Origin: Nocardioides glacieisoli | GTDB taxonomy: Bacteria; Actinomycetota; Actinomycetes; Propionibacteriales; Nocardioidaceae | Direction: 5' to 3' | Assembly (NCBI RefSeq): GCF_004137245.1 | Contig: NZ_SDWS01000002.1 | Span: forward strand, 62,001-126,000 | DNA: 64,000 nucleotides | In this document: piece after piece, positions 42,165 through 51,904 of the stretch | Numbering within the stretch: position 1 is the stretch's first letter | Layout of the letters: the number at the start of each line of letters is the position of its first letter | Notes under the pieces: model-generated | What the model was told of the DNA's origin: nothing | Seen by the model: the letters and a program-made list of their open reading frames with translations, nothing else | Database searches by the model: none | Translations under genes and position numbers: made by a program

Positions 42165-43435
42165 GTGCCAACTCAACTGTTGAGGCCCCGGCCGAGATGG
42201 GTCCTCTCGACGAGGCCCGCGCGCAACTGGCCGAGGCCGCCACGATCCTGGGCTACGACCCCGACGAGGTCGCGGTGCTCGCGGCGCCTCGCCGTGAGGT
42301 GACCGTCAGCATCCCGCTGCGCCGTGATGACGGCTCCACCGAGGTACTCACCGGCCATCGCGTCCAGCACAACCTCTCCCGTGGGCCGGCCAAGGGCGGC
42401 CTGCGCTACAGCCCCGACGTCGACCTCGACGAGGTTCGGGCGCTGGCGATGTGGATGACCTGGAAGTGCGCCCTACTCGACGTGCCGTACGGCGGCGCGA
42501 AGGGCGGCGTTGTGATCGACCCCCGGCGCTACTCGGCCGCCGAACTCGAGCGGGTGACTCGTCGGTACACCTCCGAAATCATGCCGCTGATCGGCCCGAC
42601 GAAGGACATTCCTGCGCCTGACATCGGGACCGACGAACAGACGATGGCTTGGATGATGGACACCTACTCCGTCGCCAGCGGTCACACCGTCCTCGGCGTG
42701 GTGACCGGCAAGCCGATCAGCCTCGGCGGCTCGCTGGGGCGAGCCAACGCCACGTCCCGCGGCGTCGTCTTCACGGCCCTGGCCGCGCTGCGCCACGTCG
42801 GCACCGACCCCGCGTCGGCCACCGCCGCGGTGCAGGGCTTCGGCAAGGTAGGCCGCGGTGTCGCCCGCTTCCTCGACCACGCCGGGGTGACCGTCACCGC
42901 CGTCAGCGACCAGTACGGCGCGATCTGGGCGGCCGAGGGCGTCGACCTTCCCGCGTTGGAAGCTCACGTCGACCGGACTGGAACCGTCGTCGGTTACGCG
43001 GACGCCGTCATGATCGACAACGAGACACTCCTCACCCTCGACGTCGACCTCCTCGTCCCGGCCGCCGTTGAGGGCGTGCTGCACGGCGGCAACGCCGGCG
43101 CGGTCCGCGCCCGCGTGGTCGTCGAGGGCGCCAACGGACCCACCACCACCGAGGCCGACCGCGTGCTCGGAGAGCGCGGCGTGTTCGTCGTCCCCGACAT
43201 CCTCGCGAACGCGGGCGGGGTCGTCGTGTCCTACTTCGAGTGGGTCCAGGCCAACCAGGCCTACTGGTGGAGCGAAGTCGAGGTCGAAGCCCGGCTCGCC
43301 GACCGCATGTCCAGCGCGTGGCAGGAAGTGCTGGCGGAGTCCCGTCGACACGACCTGTCTCTGCGCACCGCCGCCACCTGCCTCGCCGTACGCCGTGTGG
43401 CCGAGGCGCACCGCCAGAGAGGGCTCTACCCATGA
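42161..43435 (+). CDS. Glutamate dehydrogenase (Glu/Leu/Phe/Val family)
   Basis: 424 residues, starting at ATG 42161 overlapped with the gabT stop. It has the glutamate dehydrogenase signatures VQHNLSRGPAKGGLRYSPDV, the catalytic Lys region ALLDVPYGGAKGGVVIDPRR, and TKDIPAPDIGTDEQTMAWMM. The Rossmann motif is AAVQGFGKVGRGVARFLDHA. In this operon it would regenerate 2-oxoglutarate from the glutamate made by the transaminase. It overlaps the next gene by four bases. Confidence 0.92.
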   Translation: MSANSTVEAPAEMGPLDEARAQLAEAATILGYDPDEVAVLAAPRREVTVSIPLRRDDGSTEVLTGHRVQHNLSRGPAKGGLRYSPDVDLDEVRALAMWMTWKCALLDVPYGGAKGGVVIDPRRYSAAELERVTRRYTSEIMPLIGPTKDIPAPDIGTDEQTMAWMMDTYSVASGHTVLGVVTGKPISLGGSLGRANATSRGVVFTALAALRHVGTDPASATAAVQGFGKVGRGVARFLDHAGVTVTAVSDQYGAIWAAEGVDLPALEAHVDRTGTVVGYADAVMIDNETLLTLDVDLLVPAAVEGVLHGGNAGAVRARVVVEGANGPTTTEADRVLGERGVFVVPDILANAGGVVVSYFEWVQANQAYWWSEVEVEARLADRMSSAWQEVLAESRRHDLSLRTAATCLAVRRVAEAHRQRGLYP

Positions 43436-44829
43436 CCAACACTTTCGTCGCCACCTTCGCCGTCCAGGACCCCGCCACCCTCGAAGTCCTCGACCAGGTC
43501 CGCGACCACGACGTGAGTGGTGCCCGGGCGGCGGTCGACGCCGCTGCCGCGGCGTTCCGCGCCTGGGCGGCGACCTCTCCGCGGGACCGGTCCGACGTTC
43601 TTCGGCGCGCATACGAACTCATGCTGCGCGACCGCGAGCAGCTCGCGGCGCTGATCACCGCCGAGAACGGCAAGTCCTTGGTCGACGCCGCAGGCGAGGT
43701 CACCTACGCTGCAGAGTTCTTCCGCTGGTTCTCCGAGGAAGCCGTCCGCCCAGGCGGAGAGTACGGCGAGTCCCCGGCAGGCGGCACCCGAACCTTGGTC
43801 CGCCACGTTCCAGTAGGCGTCGCAGCACTGGTCACCCCATGGAACTTCCCCGCGGCGATGGCCACCCGCAAGATCGGCCCAGCGCTCGCGGCTGGGTGCA
43901 CCGTCGTCTTGAAGCCGGCCGCGGAGACGCCCCTGACTGCGCTGGCCGTCGCACGCCTCCTCGCCGAGGCCGGCGTCCCGGATGGCGTCGTCAACGTCGT
44001 CCCGACGACCGACGCCGCTGGAGTCGTCGGGGCCTGGCTCGCCGACGAGCGCGTCCGCAAGGTCTCATTCACCGGCTCAACCGGGGTGGGGCGGATGCTG
44101 CTGCACCAGGCGGCCGACCGAGTCCTCAACTCCTCGATGGAGCTGGGCGGCAACGCGCCTTTCATCGTCACCGAGGACGCCGACCTCGACGCTGCCGTAA
44201 CCGGCGCAATGATCGCCAAGTTCCGCAACGGAGGGCAGGCCTGTACCGCCGCGAATCGGTTCTACGTCCACCGCGACGTGGCCTTCGACTTCACCGCCCG
44301 GCTCGTCGCCGAGGTCGAGAAGCTCACCGTCGGTCCTGCCGCCGACGGCTGCGCCATCGGACCGCTGATCAGCGCTGCGTCCGTGCAGCGCGTCACAGCG
44401 GCCGTTGACCACGCCGTGCAAGAGGGAGCTCGCATCGCCGGCCGCGCCGTGCTTCCCAACGCGGCCGGCCACTTCGTCGCACCGACAGTGCTCGCCGAAG
44501 TCCCCGCCGACGCGGCCATCCTCCGTGAAGAGATCTTCGGCCCCGTCCTTCCCGTCGTCGCTTGGACCGATGAGGACGACCTCCTGCGGCACGTGAACGA
44601 CACTGAGTACGGCCTTGCGGCCTACGTCTACGCCGGTGAGCTCGGGCGCGCAGTGCGTCTGGCTGAGAAGGTCGAGGCCGGCATGGTCGGGATCAATCGC
44701 GGTCTCGTCTCCGACCCGTCGGCGCCCTTCGGTGGTGTGAAGCAGAGCGGCATCGGCCGCGAAGGTGCACGCGACGGGCTTCGCGAGTACCAGGAGACCC
44801 AGTATCTGAGTGTCGACTGGCCCGCTTGA
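43432..44829 (+). CDS. gabD: Succinate-semialdehyde dehydrogenase
   Basis: 465 residues of the aldehyde dehydrogenase family, oxidising succinate semialdehyde to succinate. ATG 43432 overlaps the previous stop. Motifs are VTPWNFPAAMATRKIGPALA, VLKPAAETPLTALAVARLLA, VRKVSFTGSTGVGRMLLHQA, the catalytic Glu in MELGGNAPFIV, and the catalytic Cys in FRNGGQACTAANRFYVH. It completes a gabT-gdh-gabD unit. Cofactor choice (NAD or NADP) is not evident. Confidence 0.9.
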   Translation: MTNTFVATFAVQDPATLEVLDQVRDHDVSGARAAVDAAAAAFRAWAATSPRDRSDVLRRAYELMLRDREQLAALITAENGKSLVDAAGEVTYAAEFFRWFSEEAVRPGGEYGESPAGGTRTLVRHVPVGVAALVTPWNFPAAMATRKIGPALAAGCTVVLKPAAETPLTALAVARLLAEAGVPDGVVNVVPTTDAAGVVGAWLADERVRKVSFTGSTGVGRMLLHQAADRVLNSSMELGGNAPFIVTEDADLDAAVTGAMIAKFRNGGQACTAANRFYVHRDVAFDFTARLVAEVEKLTVGPAADGCAIGPLISAASVQRVTAAVDHAVQEGARIAGRAVLPNAAGHFVAPTVLAEVPADAAILREEIFGPVLPVVAWTDEDDLLRHVNDTEYGLAAYVYAGELGRAVRLAEKVEAGMVGINRGLVSDPSAPFGGVKQSGIGREGARDGLREYQETQYLSVDWPA

Positions 44830-45016
44830 GGCGCCGTCAGCCGACTGGACGGGCACACAGCCGATCTGGCTCACGTGACAAGGCCCCGGTCGGTGTTCGG
44901 GCGCGCCAGGAGATGTCGTACTCAGGGTGTGACAGCGCGCAATGAGCCGGTCGACCGGTCGCACAGGCAGCATAGAAGCGGTCCTGTTGCTCAGCCCAGG
45001 CAGCGGCACATTCGGG

Positions 45017-46111
45017 TCAGTGCGGCCGATGGGCTTCAGCGATTGCGGCGCCGGCGGCCGCAATGCTGTCACCGGGCAGGTTTATCGCTTCGTAGTAGAG
45101 ATCGAGACAGAACATGACCTCGGTGTCGGCGAGGCCTTCGACCTGCGCGAAGTCGTGCTCCACGAGGCGCATGACGTCTTCGGCGGTCCGGCACACTGCT
45201 TCCGCCAGGATGTCGAAGCGCCCAGCTGTGATGGCGACGTAGGTGATGAACGGAAGGTGAGTCAGCTCCTCGGCCACGTCGGAAGCACGGCGCTCGCGAG
45301 TCGTCTTGATGGCCACCCAGACCACCGTGTCGAACCCTAGATGTCGCGGATTGACAACGGCGGTGATGCGCATGGCCTGACGGTCGACAAGGCGGCTGAC
45401 GCGCTTGCGGACCTGCGACTCCGAGAGTCCGACCGCCTGACCCACGCCGGCAAACGGCATTCGACCGTCGGTATGGAGGACGCGCATGATCTGCTGATCG
45501 ACTGGCTGGAGCGCCAGGCCCGGACCGCGAGGGGCTCGACGCGGCTTGGACTGAGCGGCTTCCCATGACGGCTCTTGGAAGTGGAGGTCGAGGTACGGGA
45601 GCACCTCCGCTGACCTGATGCCCGGACGAGCTGGAAGTTCACTATCGACGAACGTAAGCAGCTCTTCGCTGTCCCGGCACAAAACCTCGATGAGGGCGTT
45701 GTAGCGGCCAGTTGTGATGACCGCGTAGTCCACCGCTTCGAGGTCGAGGAAAGAGCCCACGACCTCGGTGACCGGTACACCGGGGTCGATGGTAATCGCG
45801 ATCATGGCGATCATGTGGAAGCCGAAAAGCCTGGGATCGGCAACGGTCGTGATCTGGATTGCCCCGCTGTCAACCAGCTCCTTCACACGACGCCGCACCG
45901 TCTTCTCTGGTACACCGACCTCCCGCGCGATCGCTGCGAAGGTCCTCCGGCCGTCCTGTTGGAGGATTGAAATCAGCTGCCGGTCCAGCGTCGAGAAGTG
46001 TCGGGACAGCTTGGCTCCCGACACGGCAACAGGCAGCTCGGCACCGTACGTGAACGAGTGCGATCCCCGCCGCCGATCGAACATGGCGCTGCCTGTGACC
46101 TGCGCGCGCAT
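45017..46111 (-). CDS. Double-length Lrp/AsnC family regulator
   Basis: 364 residues with two complete Lrp/AsnC units. The first HTH is LDRQLISILQQDGRRTFAAI, then AREVGVPEKTVRRRVKELVD, with a RAM domain to about residue 180. The second HTH begins LQPVDQQIMRVLHTDGRMPF and contains VGLSESQVRKRVSRLVDRQA, followed by a second RAM domain. ATG 46111 shares its A with the amidohydrolase TGA, so the two are coupled. A paralogue lies at 53939. It probably senses an amine or amino acid of the pathway. Confidence 0.9.
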   Translation of the reverse strand: MRAQVTGSAMFDRRRGSHSFTYGAELPVAVSGAKLSRHFSTLDRQLISILQQDGRRTFAAIAREVGVPEKTVRRRVKELVDSGAIQITTVADPRLFGFHMIAMIAITIDPGVPVTEVVGSFLDLEAVDYAVITTGRYNALIEVLCRDSEELLTFVDSELPARPGIRSAEVLPYLDLHFQEPSWEAAQSKPRRAPRGPGLALQPVDQQIMRVLHTDGRMPFAGVGQAVGLSESQVRKRVSRLVDRQAMRITAVVNPRHLGFDTVVWVAIKTTRERRASDVAEELTHLPFITYVAITAGRFDILAEAVCRTAEDVMRLVEHDFAQVEGLADTEVMFCLDLYYEAINLPGDSIAAAGAAIAEAHRPH

Positions 46112-47778
46112 CAGGAGGCGTCCACTGGGCTGCGCTTGTAGACCTCGCGCCCACCGAGGTAGACCTCGTCAACCTTGATGTCTAGGAGATCGTCCACTCC
46201 AACGGAATAGGGGTCGCGGTCCAGGACGATCACATCGGCATGCTTCCCGACCTCCAACGATCCGTACAACTCGCACTCGCCAAGCACCCGGGCTCCGCCG
46301 ATCGTGTGCATCCGGAGTGCTTCGGTGAGAGTGATCGTCTGGTCCCCGTCGATGACCTGATCGAAGAACGACCGCCGGGCCAGCGTGCACCAGATGCTGA
46401 AGAATGGATTGGTCGCCTGCTGCTCCGATCCGATCCACACGTCGGAACTGCCACTGAGCGACCAGCCCTGGTCGAGAAGGTCCCTGAACGGGAACCTGCC
46501 CTGCTCGCCGTACCTTCCGAGGTAAGTGGGAAAGAAGTCGCCGAACGTGTACAGGAACACCGGCTGTGGCACCGGGACGATCCCAGCTGCTTTCCAGGCG
46601 CGGATGGTGGGCTCGGGCTCAGGCAGGAAGTTGCCGGCGTGCTCGATGCGGGTCCGCGGCGCGCCCTCTGGGATACCGCCCGCTGCCACGATCGCGTCGC
46701 ACACCGACTCCTGTGCACGGTCGCCGTTTGCGTGCACGGCCAGCTGCAGCCCCGCGGCGGCGGTGCGGGTCAACGCCTCCGCGATGTGCTTTGAGCTCAG
46801 TGCGACCTCACCGCAGAACCCGTGCTCATCGACGTAGGGCTGCTTGACCGCAGCACTACGCGCAGAGAATCCCCCATCGGCAAACATCTTGACCCCATGG
46901 ATCCTGATCAGGTCCGGAGACGCCTGCAGCGGTGAGTCCGTGGCCATCGTGCAGGCCTCGTCCAGAGTCGTGGTGCCCGGTACCCACAGATAGACGCGGA
47001 TCCGCGCACCGAGGTCTCCAGCGAGATGAAGCTGGTCCATCGCGGTGAGCCCCTCCATCGACTCGGAGATCTCGCCGATCGTCGTCACCCCGAAACGGCT
47101 GAACTGCTCGCGAACGCCCCGGCCAATGGCCGCGGGGAGCTCGTCGGCGGGGAGGCTGGGCATCGGGAGGAGGTTGTCCATCTCCTTGACGACACCCGTC
47201 GGCTGGCCATCATCGTCGCGGACGACAGTCGGCAGGCCCGTGATGCTGTGGTCGGCAGCTTCATAAGACGCGTCGATTCCGGCCAGCAGGAGTGCTCGCG
47301 AGTTCAACACGCTGATGTGGCCGCCGGCGCGCAGCACTATCGCGACGTCGGTACTGACGCTGTCCAGCTCTTGGCGGGTGGGCAGGCGCTTCTCAGCAAG
47401 CTTCTGGTCGAAGAAGAGGTTTGCCTGCCCCACCAGCCAGCCGTCGACCGCGTCGCTCAGGTGCGCGCGCAGGCGGTCGAGAACCTGCGGAATCGTCCCG
47501 CAAGCGGGAGCCCGACAGTCGACGGTCTGATAGTGAACCCGAGCGGCGACCTCCATGTGGGCATGCACGTCGACGAAGCCGGGCGCCAGTGCCCGGGCGC
47601 CCAAGTCCCGCACGAACGTGTCCGCACCGATGTACAACGACGCGTCGTCGCGATGGCCCGTCCCGCAGATCACGCCGTCCTTCACGGCCACGAAGCCGGG
47701 GCCGACGGGTTCCTCGTCCCTGAGCCACAGCACGTTGTTCGAGAGGAGGACAGTGTCGGCGACTGGTGCGGGGGTCAT
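46111..47778 (-). CDS. Amidohydrolase family protein (YtcJ/amidohydrolase_3 type)
   Basis: 555 residues from ATG 47778; an upstream frame start at 47844 is less likely. The metal site is suggested by APGFVDVHAHMEVAARVHYQ, the GVKMFADGGFSARSAAVKQP loop, AVHANGDRAQESVCDAIVAA, TRIEHAGNFLPE, and the Asp in SLSGSSDVWIGSEQQATNPF. Relatives include N-substituted formamide deformylases, so amide or formyl removal from an amine is possible but unproven. It is divergent from the FAD monooxygenase across a 199-bp gap. Confidence 0.85.
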   Translation of the reverse strand: MTPAPVADTVLLSNNVLWLRDEEPVGPGFVAVKDGVICGTGHRDDASLYIGADTFVRDLGARALAPGFVDVHAHMEVAARVHYQTVDCRAPACGTIPQVLDRLRAHLSDAVDGWLVGQANLFFDQKLAEKRLPTRQELDSVSTDVAIVLRAGGHISVLNSRALLLAGIDASYEAADHSITGLPTVVRDDDGQPTGVVKEMDNLLPMPSLPADELPAAIGRGVREQFSRFGVTTIGEISESMEGLTAMDQLHLAGDLGARIRVYLWVPGTTTLDEACTMATDSPLQASPDLIRIHGVKMFADGGFSARSAAVKQPYVDEHGFCGEVALSSKHIAEALTRTAAAGLQLAVHANGDRAQESVCDAIVAAGGIPEGAPRTRIEHAGNFLPEPEPTIRAWKAAGIVPVPQPVFLYTFGDFFPTYLGRYGEQGRFPFRDLLDQGWSLSGSSDVWIGSEQQATNPFFSIWCTLARRSFFDQVIDGDQTITLTEALRMHTIGGARVLGECELYGSLEVGKHADVIVLDRDPYSVGVDDLLDIKVDEVYLGGREVYKRSPVDAS

Positions 47779-47977
47779 GGATTCGGCGCTCCGGGGTTGG
47801 GGGAGGTGGTGGCGACACTCTAGCGATATTGGATACACCTGCACGACGAATCAGACCGGTTCTCGCGGGTGTGGCGACAGAAAAAGACCATACAGCGGGG
47901 AAGTGTGCTTGAATAGGCCTTGATGAATGGGTCGCCGACACGTTTCCCGGCCCCACCCCCGAACTTTAGGAGATCAC

Positions 47978-49123
47978 GTGTCCTCAACTCGTCACGCTGA
48001 GGTGGCAGGCGGCGGGCTGGCGGGCTTGACCGTCGCAACTGCACTCGCCCAGCACGGCTGGTCCGTACGTCTGCACGAGCGCGGGAGCGAGCTACGTGAG
48101 ATCGGAGCAGGCATCTTCCTCTGGGAGAACGCGCTGCGGGTGCTGGAACGTATCGGTGCCTACGACGACGCAGTCGCCCTTGGTGACCCCATCGGCAGCT
48201 GGCGGCTCTTTGACGAGCGCGGACGGCCGATCCAGGACGACTGGATGAAGGATGGAGCGACGCGACTGATCACTGTCAAGCGCACCGAGCTCCACCAGGC
48301 GCTGGCCCAGGCGGCTCGCCGAGCGGGCGTGCAGATCGAGACCAACTCGCAGGTATCCGGTGCCACGCCCGAGGGCCACCTCCTGCTCGAGTCAGGCGAG
48401 AGTAGGGAGGCGGACCTCGTCGTCGGCGCCGACGGCGTGTACTCCTCGGTCCGCCGTTCACTGGGCCTGGACCTGGTCGTCCGTGACCTCGAAGACGGCT
48501 GCATGCGTCACCTGGTGCCGCGCCGTCCCACCGACGTCGCTGGCGAGGCACTTGAGTACTGGAACGGGGGGCGTCGCGTCGGCATCGTTCCGGTGACGCC
48601 GGACCAGGTCTACATCTACACGTGCTGCCCGGCCAAGGACCTCGCCGGTCGAGCGCAACCCTTCGACCACGCTGCCTGGGGTGACTCCTTCCGGGACGTA
48701 CGGCACTACATCGACCGAATTCCCGACCAGTCGCGGTGGGCAGCTTTCCATGACGTGCGCACGCATAGCTGGGTGAACGGTCGTGGCGCGATCGTGGGCG
48801 ACGCGGCCACTGCCATGGCGCCGAACCTGGGGCAGGCCGCGTGCGTGGCCATGGTCAACGGATTCTCGATGGCTTCCGTCCTCGCACAGCACGACGACAT
48901 CGCCGCCGGTCTCCGAGCCTGGGAGCAGCGCCAGCGGGGTGTCTCCGACGCAACCCAGAAGTACTCACGTCTGTACGGCAAGGTCGGCACTCGCTGGCCG
49001 CGCCCCTTGGCCGACGCCCGATCCGCTCTCGTCTGGTTGGCTGGCCGGTCCGAGAGCTGGCAGCACCGAGTGAACGTCGCAGCCCACGCAGGTGCCGACC
49101 TAGTGGGTCCCCGGAGTCGATGA
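47978..49123 (+). CDS. FAD-dependent monooxygenase (p-hydroxybenzoate hydroxylase-like)
   Basis: 381 residues from GTG 47978, five bases after AGGAG. The FAD fingerprint is AEVAGGGLAGLTVATALAQH, followed by GWSVRLHERGSELREIGAGI. The second motif is LVVGADGVYSSVRRSLGL and the third is VGDAATAMAPNLGQAACVAM. This is the group A flavin monooxygenase fold (UbiH/salicylate hydroxylase-like). The substrate is probably an aromatic or cyclic intermediate; nothing in the sequence identifies it. It stands alone on the plus strand. Confidence 0.9.
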   Translation: MSSTRHAEVAGGGLAGLTVATALAQHGWSVRLHERGSELREIGAGIFLWENALRVLERIGAYDDAVALGDPIGSWRLFDERGRPIQDDWMKDGATRLITVKRTELHQALAQAARRAGVQIETNSQVSGATPEGHLLLESGESREADLVVGADGVYSSVRRSLGLDLVVRDLEDGCMRHLVPRRPTDVAGEALEYWNGGRRVGIVPVTPDQVYIYTCCPAKDLAGRAQPFDHAAWGDSFRDVRHYIDRIPDQSRWAAFHDVRTHSWVNGRGAIVGDAATAMAPNLGQAACVAMVNGFSMASVLAQHDDIAAGLRAWEQRQRGVSDATQKYSRLYGKVGTRWPRPLADARSALVWLAGRSESWQHRVNVAAHAGADLVGPRSR

Positions 49124-49730
49124 TGCGCGCGACCGGACCGTGACCCCTCAGGTGCTCAGCGTAGCCTTGGCAACGCTCCTCCCGTCGGGTCTAGGGTCGA
49201 GGAGTGACCACGAGGCCCGTGCCGAGGTCGACACCAGCACGCGTCTGGGGGAGTGCAGTCGACGTAGCTTGTTCGAGATATCACGTCCAGGCGCTCGTCC
49301 ATAGGCCCGAGGCGAAGGGGCAGGCCGTCGATGGCCAACTCGACGGCTAAGTAGCGGCCATGCTCTGAGTGTTGGGCGGTGAACCCTCGCCAGTCGTCGC
49401 TTCGAGCTTATTCACGGGCCACTGCTGATACGCCGGGGCTGGAGCCGGCGGGTGGGCGGGACACGTAGGGAGCCCTGGCACCAGCGATCCTGTCGGGTGA
49501 GCGCGCGCAGCTCCCCTGCAAACACGCAAATGACCCATTCGTGCGGACAACTAGACCCAACGGGACGGAAAAAAGTCATTGACAAGCACGTGAACGACCG
49601 ATTCTAATAGTTCAACCGTTCTCGGGTGACGGAATGCAACTCTGAAGAAGCGCCCCGCCCCCACCTCTCCTGGAGTAGACATGCCAAGTGAAACGCCGGC
49701 TGTGACCGCACGAGTGAGGGTGGGAGTCCG
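49124..49730. other. 607-bp intergenic region holding the importer promoter
   Basis: No supportable gene is seen; short frames here lack ribosome binding sites and recognisable sequence. The right part holds a clear sigma-70-like promoter (49579-49608) in front of the ABC importer operon. Confidence 0.6.
49579..49608 (+). promoter_or_regulatory. Promoter of the amine ABC importer operon
   Basis: TTGACA (49579-49584), an 18-base spacer and TCTAAT (49603-49608) form a near-consensus promoter, rare in such GC-rich DNA. The spacer ends GACCGAT, the same bases found at the same place in the promoter at 55173. Confidence 0.7.
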
Positions 49731-50993
49731 GTGAGGCGCGCGCCTCTGGGCACCCCGGTGGCCATGAGCAGGCGAGGGCTGCTCCAGGGCCTGGGACTCG
49801 GCGCCGGAGCGCTCGCCCTCGCGGCGTGCGCCACGCGCGAAGGCGGGTCCACGACCGGGAACGCTGCAACCCAGGGTCCGGGCGGAATCGACCTGGCGCG
49901 ACCTGACTCCCCGGTCAAGCTGCCGCTCTACGACGACAACCAGGCCATCAAATCAGGCTTGAACCCCGAGGCGGGACCGCTCAAGGTCTACTGCTGGACT
50001 GGAACGGTCCCGAAGAAGACGTTCGCGTCCTTCGAGGAGAAGTACGGCATCGAGGTCCGACCGACCTTCTACGGCTCTCCCGACGAGGCGCTGCCGAAGA
50101 TCCTTTCCGGATCCATGGACTTCGACGTCTATGAATGCTCCATGGAGCAACTCCCCATCTTGGTGGCCAACAAGGTCATCCAACCGGTGAACTCCTCCTA
50201 CCTACCCAACTATGAGGCGAATGTCTGGGACCACCTGCAGAGTCCTTGGTACGACGCCGACGCGTCGTACACCACTCCGGGCTACTACTGGAGCACGGGC
50301 ATCGCCTGGCGCGAGGACCACTTGCCCGACTTCGACCCAGCTTCCTTCGAGAACCCCTACGACGCTTTTTGGCAGCTCGACGGCATTGCGGGGAAGGTGC
50401 AATTCTTCGACTACATGCGAGACGCGCTGGCCATGACCCTGCTGCGAAACGGCGTGTCGGACATCAACACGACGGAGAAGGCTCATCTCGACGCCGCGGT
50501 CGAAGCGCTCCGCGAGCTCACGGAGCGGACCCGACTCCGGCTCTCCACAGATGCGTACCAAACGCTCGCCCAAGGCACGAACTGGATCGAGCAGGCCTGG
50601 GGCGCTGACGTGTACTTCGCGGAGTTCTATCTCCCGAAGAACATCTCTCCGGAGGTGTTGAAGTTCTGGGCGCCCGAGGACGGGGCCATGGTCACGTCGG
50701 ACTCATGGGTGATCAGCCGCAACGCGAAGAATCCGGTAGCGGCGCACCTGTGGATGGACCACCTGCTCGAGCGTGAGCAGGGAGTGAACACAGTGCAGTA
50801 CTCCGGAGTCATCACGCCTGTGCGAGGAATGGAGATGGAGAACGTGGTCGCAGACGGCATCATGGACGCGCGATTGCTGACGGCCCTGCCCTCGCCGGAG
50901 CAGATCGCCAACGGCGTCTTTCACGGTCCGCTCAGCAAGGAGGGTGAGACCGCGTGGCAAAACGCTTGGCTGGCCGTAAAATCCTACGCCTGA
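49731..50993 (+). CDS. Polyamine-type extracellular solute-binding lipoprotein (PotD-like)
   Basis: 420 residues. GTG 49731 has GGGAG four bases upstream, though the signal may really begin near MSRRGLLQG. The N-terminus SRRGLLQGLGLGAGALALAAC combines a twin-arginine motif with a lipobox, so it is an exported lipoprotein. The mature sequence (LKVYCWTGTVPKKTFASFEE, GIEVRPTFYGSPDEALPKIL, SGSMDFDVYECSMEQLPILV) is like spermidine/putrescine-binding proteins. It heads an importer operon with PotB, PotC and PotA homologues. The ligand is probably an amine or betaine. Confidence 0.9.
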   Translation: MRRAPLGTPVAMSRRGLLQGLGLGAGALALAACATREGGSTTGNAATQGPGGIDLARPDSPVKLPLYDDNQAIKSGLNPEAGPLKVYCWTGTVPKKTFASFEEKYGIEVRPTFYGSPDEALPKILSGSMDFDVYECSMEQLPILVANKVIQPVNSSYLPNYEANVWDHLQSPWYDADASYTTPGYYWSTGIAWREDHLPDFDPASFENPYDAFWQLDGIAGKVQFFDYMRDALAMTLLRNGVSDINTTEKAHLDAAVEALRELTERTRLRLSTDAYQTLAQGTNWIEQAWGADVYFAEFYLPKNISPEVLKFWAPEDGAMVTSDSWVISRNAKNPVAAHLWMDHLLEREQGVNTVQYSGVITPVRGMEMENVVADGIMDARLLTALPSPEQIANGVFHGPLSKEGETAWQNAWLAVKSYA

Positions 50994-51904
50994 GCTCGGC
51001 GCCCGACGCAGACGCCGCCTACCCACGAGGTTTCTGGCACGCACTGGGCGCACCCGGAGTCGCCTGGTTTGCCCTCTGGGTGCTGGTGCCGGCCTACACG
51101 ATCGTGGCCGTGTCCATGGGTTACGTGAGTGACTCCATGCTGCCGGTGCCCGAGTGGGACCCGCGGTACTGGAACCTCGAAACTCTGTCGGCGGTAGTGC
51201 GGGAGATGGCGCCCGGCGGTATCTTCGCGAAAGTCCTGATGAACACGGTGACCTACGTCCTCGGGGCGCTGGTGCTCTGTGTCCTCATCGGGTATCCGGT
51301 CGCGTACTACATCGCCAAGCAAGCAGGGCGGTGGAAGGTTCTTCTGATCGTCCTGCTCACGATCCCCTTCTGGACCAGCTACCTCATGCGGATGCTTGCG
51401 TGGATCGGGTTGCTGTCCACCGACGGCTACACCAACCGCTTGCTGATGAGCATCGGCATCCTCGACGAACCATACGGCTGGCTGGAAGGGCACTCCTTCG
51501 TGGTGGTCATCTCACTGGCCTACGGATATCTGCCCTACTTCATCCTCCCGTTGCTCGCCTCACTCGATCGGATCGACGACCGACTGATCGACGCCGGAAA
51601 AGACCTGGGCTTGAGCAGCGTCCAGACGTTCATCAGAGTGATCCTTCCCCTGAGCAAGGCTCCTCTCATCGCGGCGTCCACGGTAGCGATCCTGCCGATG
51701 TGTGGCGACTTCTACACCACCAACCTCATGTCTGGCTCACCCGCAACAGCAATGATCGGAAATCAGATCCAAGTCCTTGCCCAAGGCGGGCCGCAACAAA
51801 ATGTCGGCGCAAGTCTCGCTCTCCTCCTCCAGCTGGCGTTGATCCTCCTGCTGTCGTACTACCTCTACTCCTCGTCGAAGGCGACCAAGGCGGTGGCAGC
51901 ATGA
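50954..51904 (+). CDS. ABC transporter permease, PotB-like
   Basis: 316 residues from GTG 50954, with AAGGAGGG upstream, overlapping the end of the binding-protein gene by 40 bases. Six membrane segments are visible (GVAWFALWVLVPAYTIVAVS, VLMNTVTYVLGALVLCVLIG, VLLIVLLTIPFWTSYLMRML and others). The EAA-like loop is DRLIDAGKDLGLSSVQTFIR. It pairs with the PotC-like permease. Confidence 0.93.
   Translation: MAKRLAGRKILRLSSAPDADAAYPRGFWHALGAPGVAWFALWVLVPAYTIVAVSMGYVSDSMLPVPEWDPRYWNLETLSAVVREMAPGGIFAKVLMNTVTYVLGALVLCVLIGYPVAYYIAKQAGRWKVLLIVLLTIPFWTSYLMRMLAWIGLLSTDGYTNRLLMSIGILDEPYGWLEGHSFVVVISLAYGYLPYFILPLLASLDRIDDRLIDAGKDLGLSSVQTFIRVILPLSKAPLIAASTVAILPMCGDFYTTNLMSGSPATAMIGNQIQVLAQGGPQQNVGASLALLLQLALILLLSYYLYSSSKATKAVAA

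Noticed and set aside
49604..49918. A 104-codon minus-strand frame over the importer promoter.
   Set aside because: It runs opposite to the start of the binding-protein gene, has no ribosome binding site, and would be antisense to a clear signal peptide.
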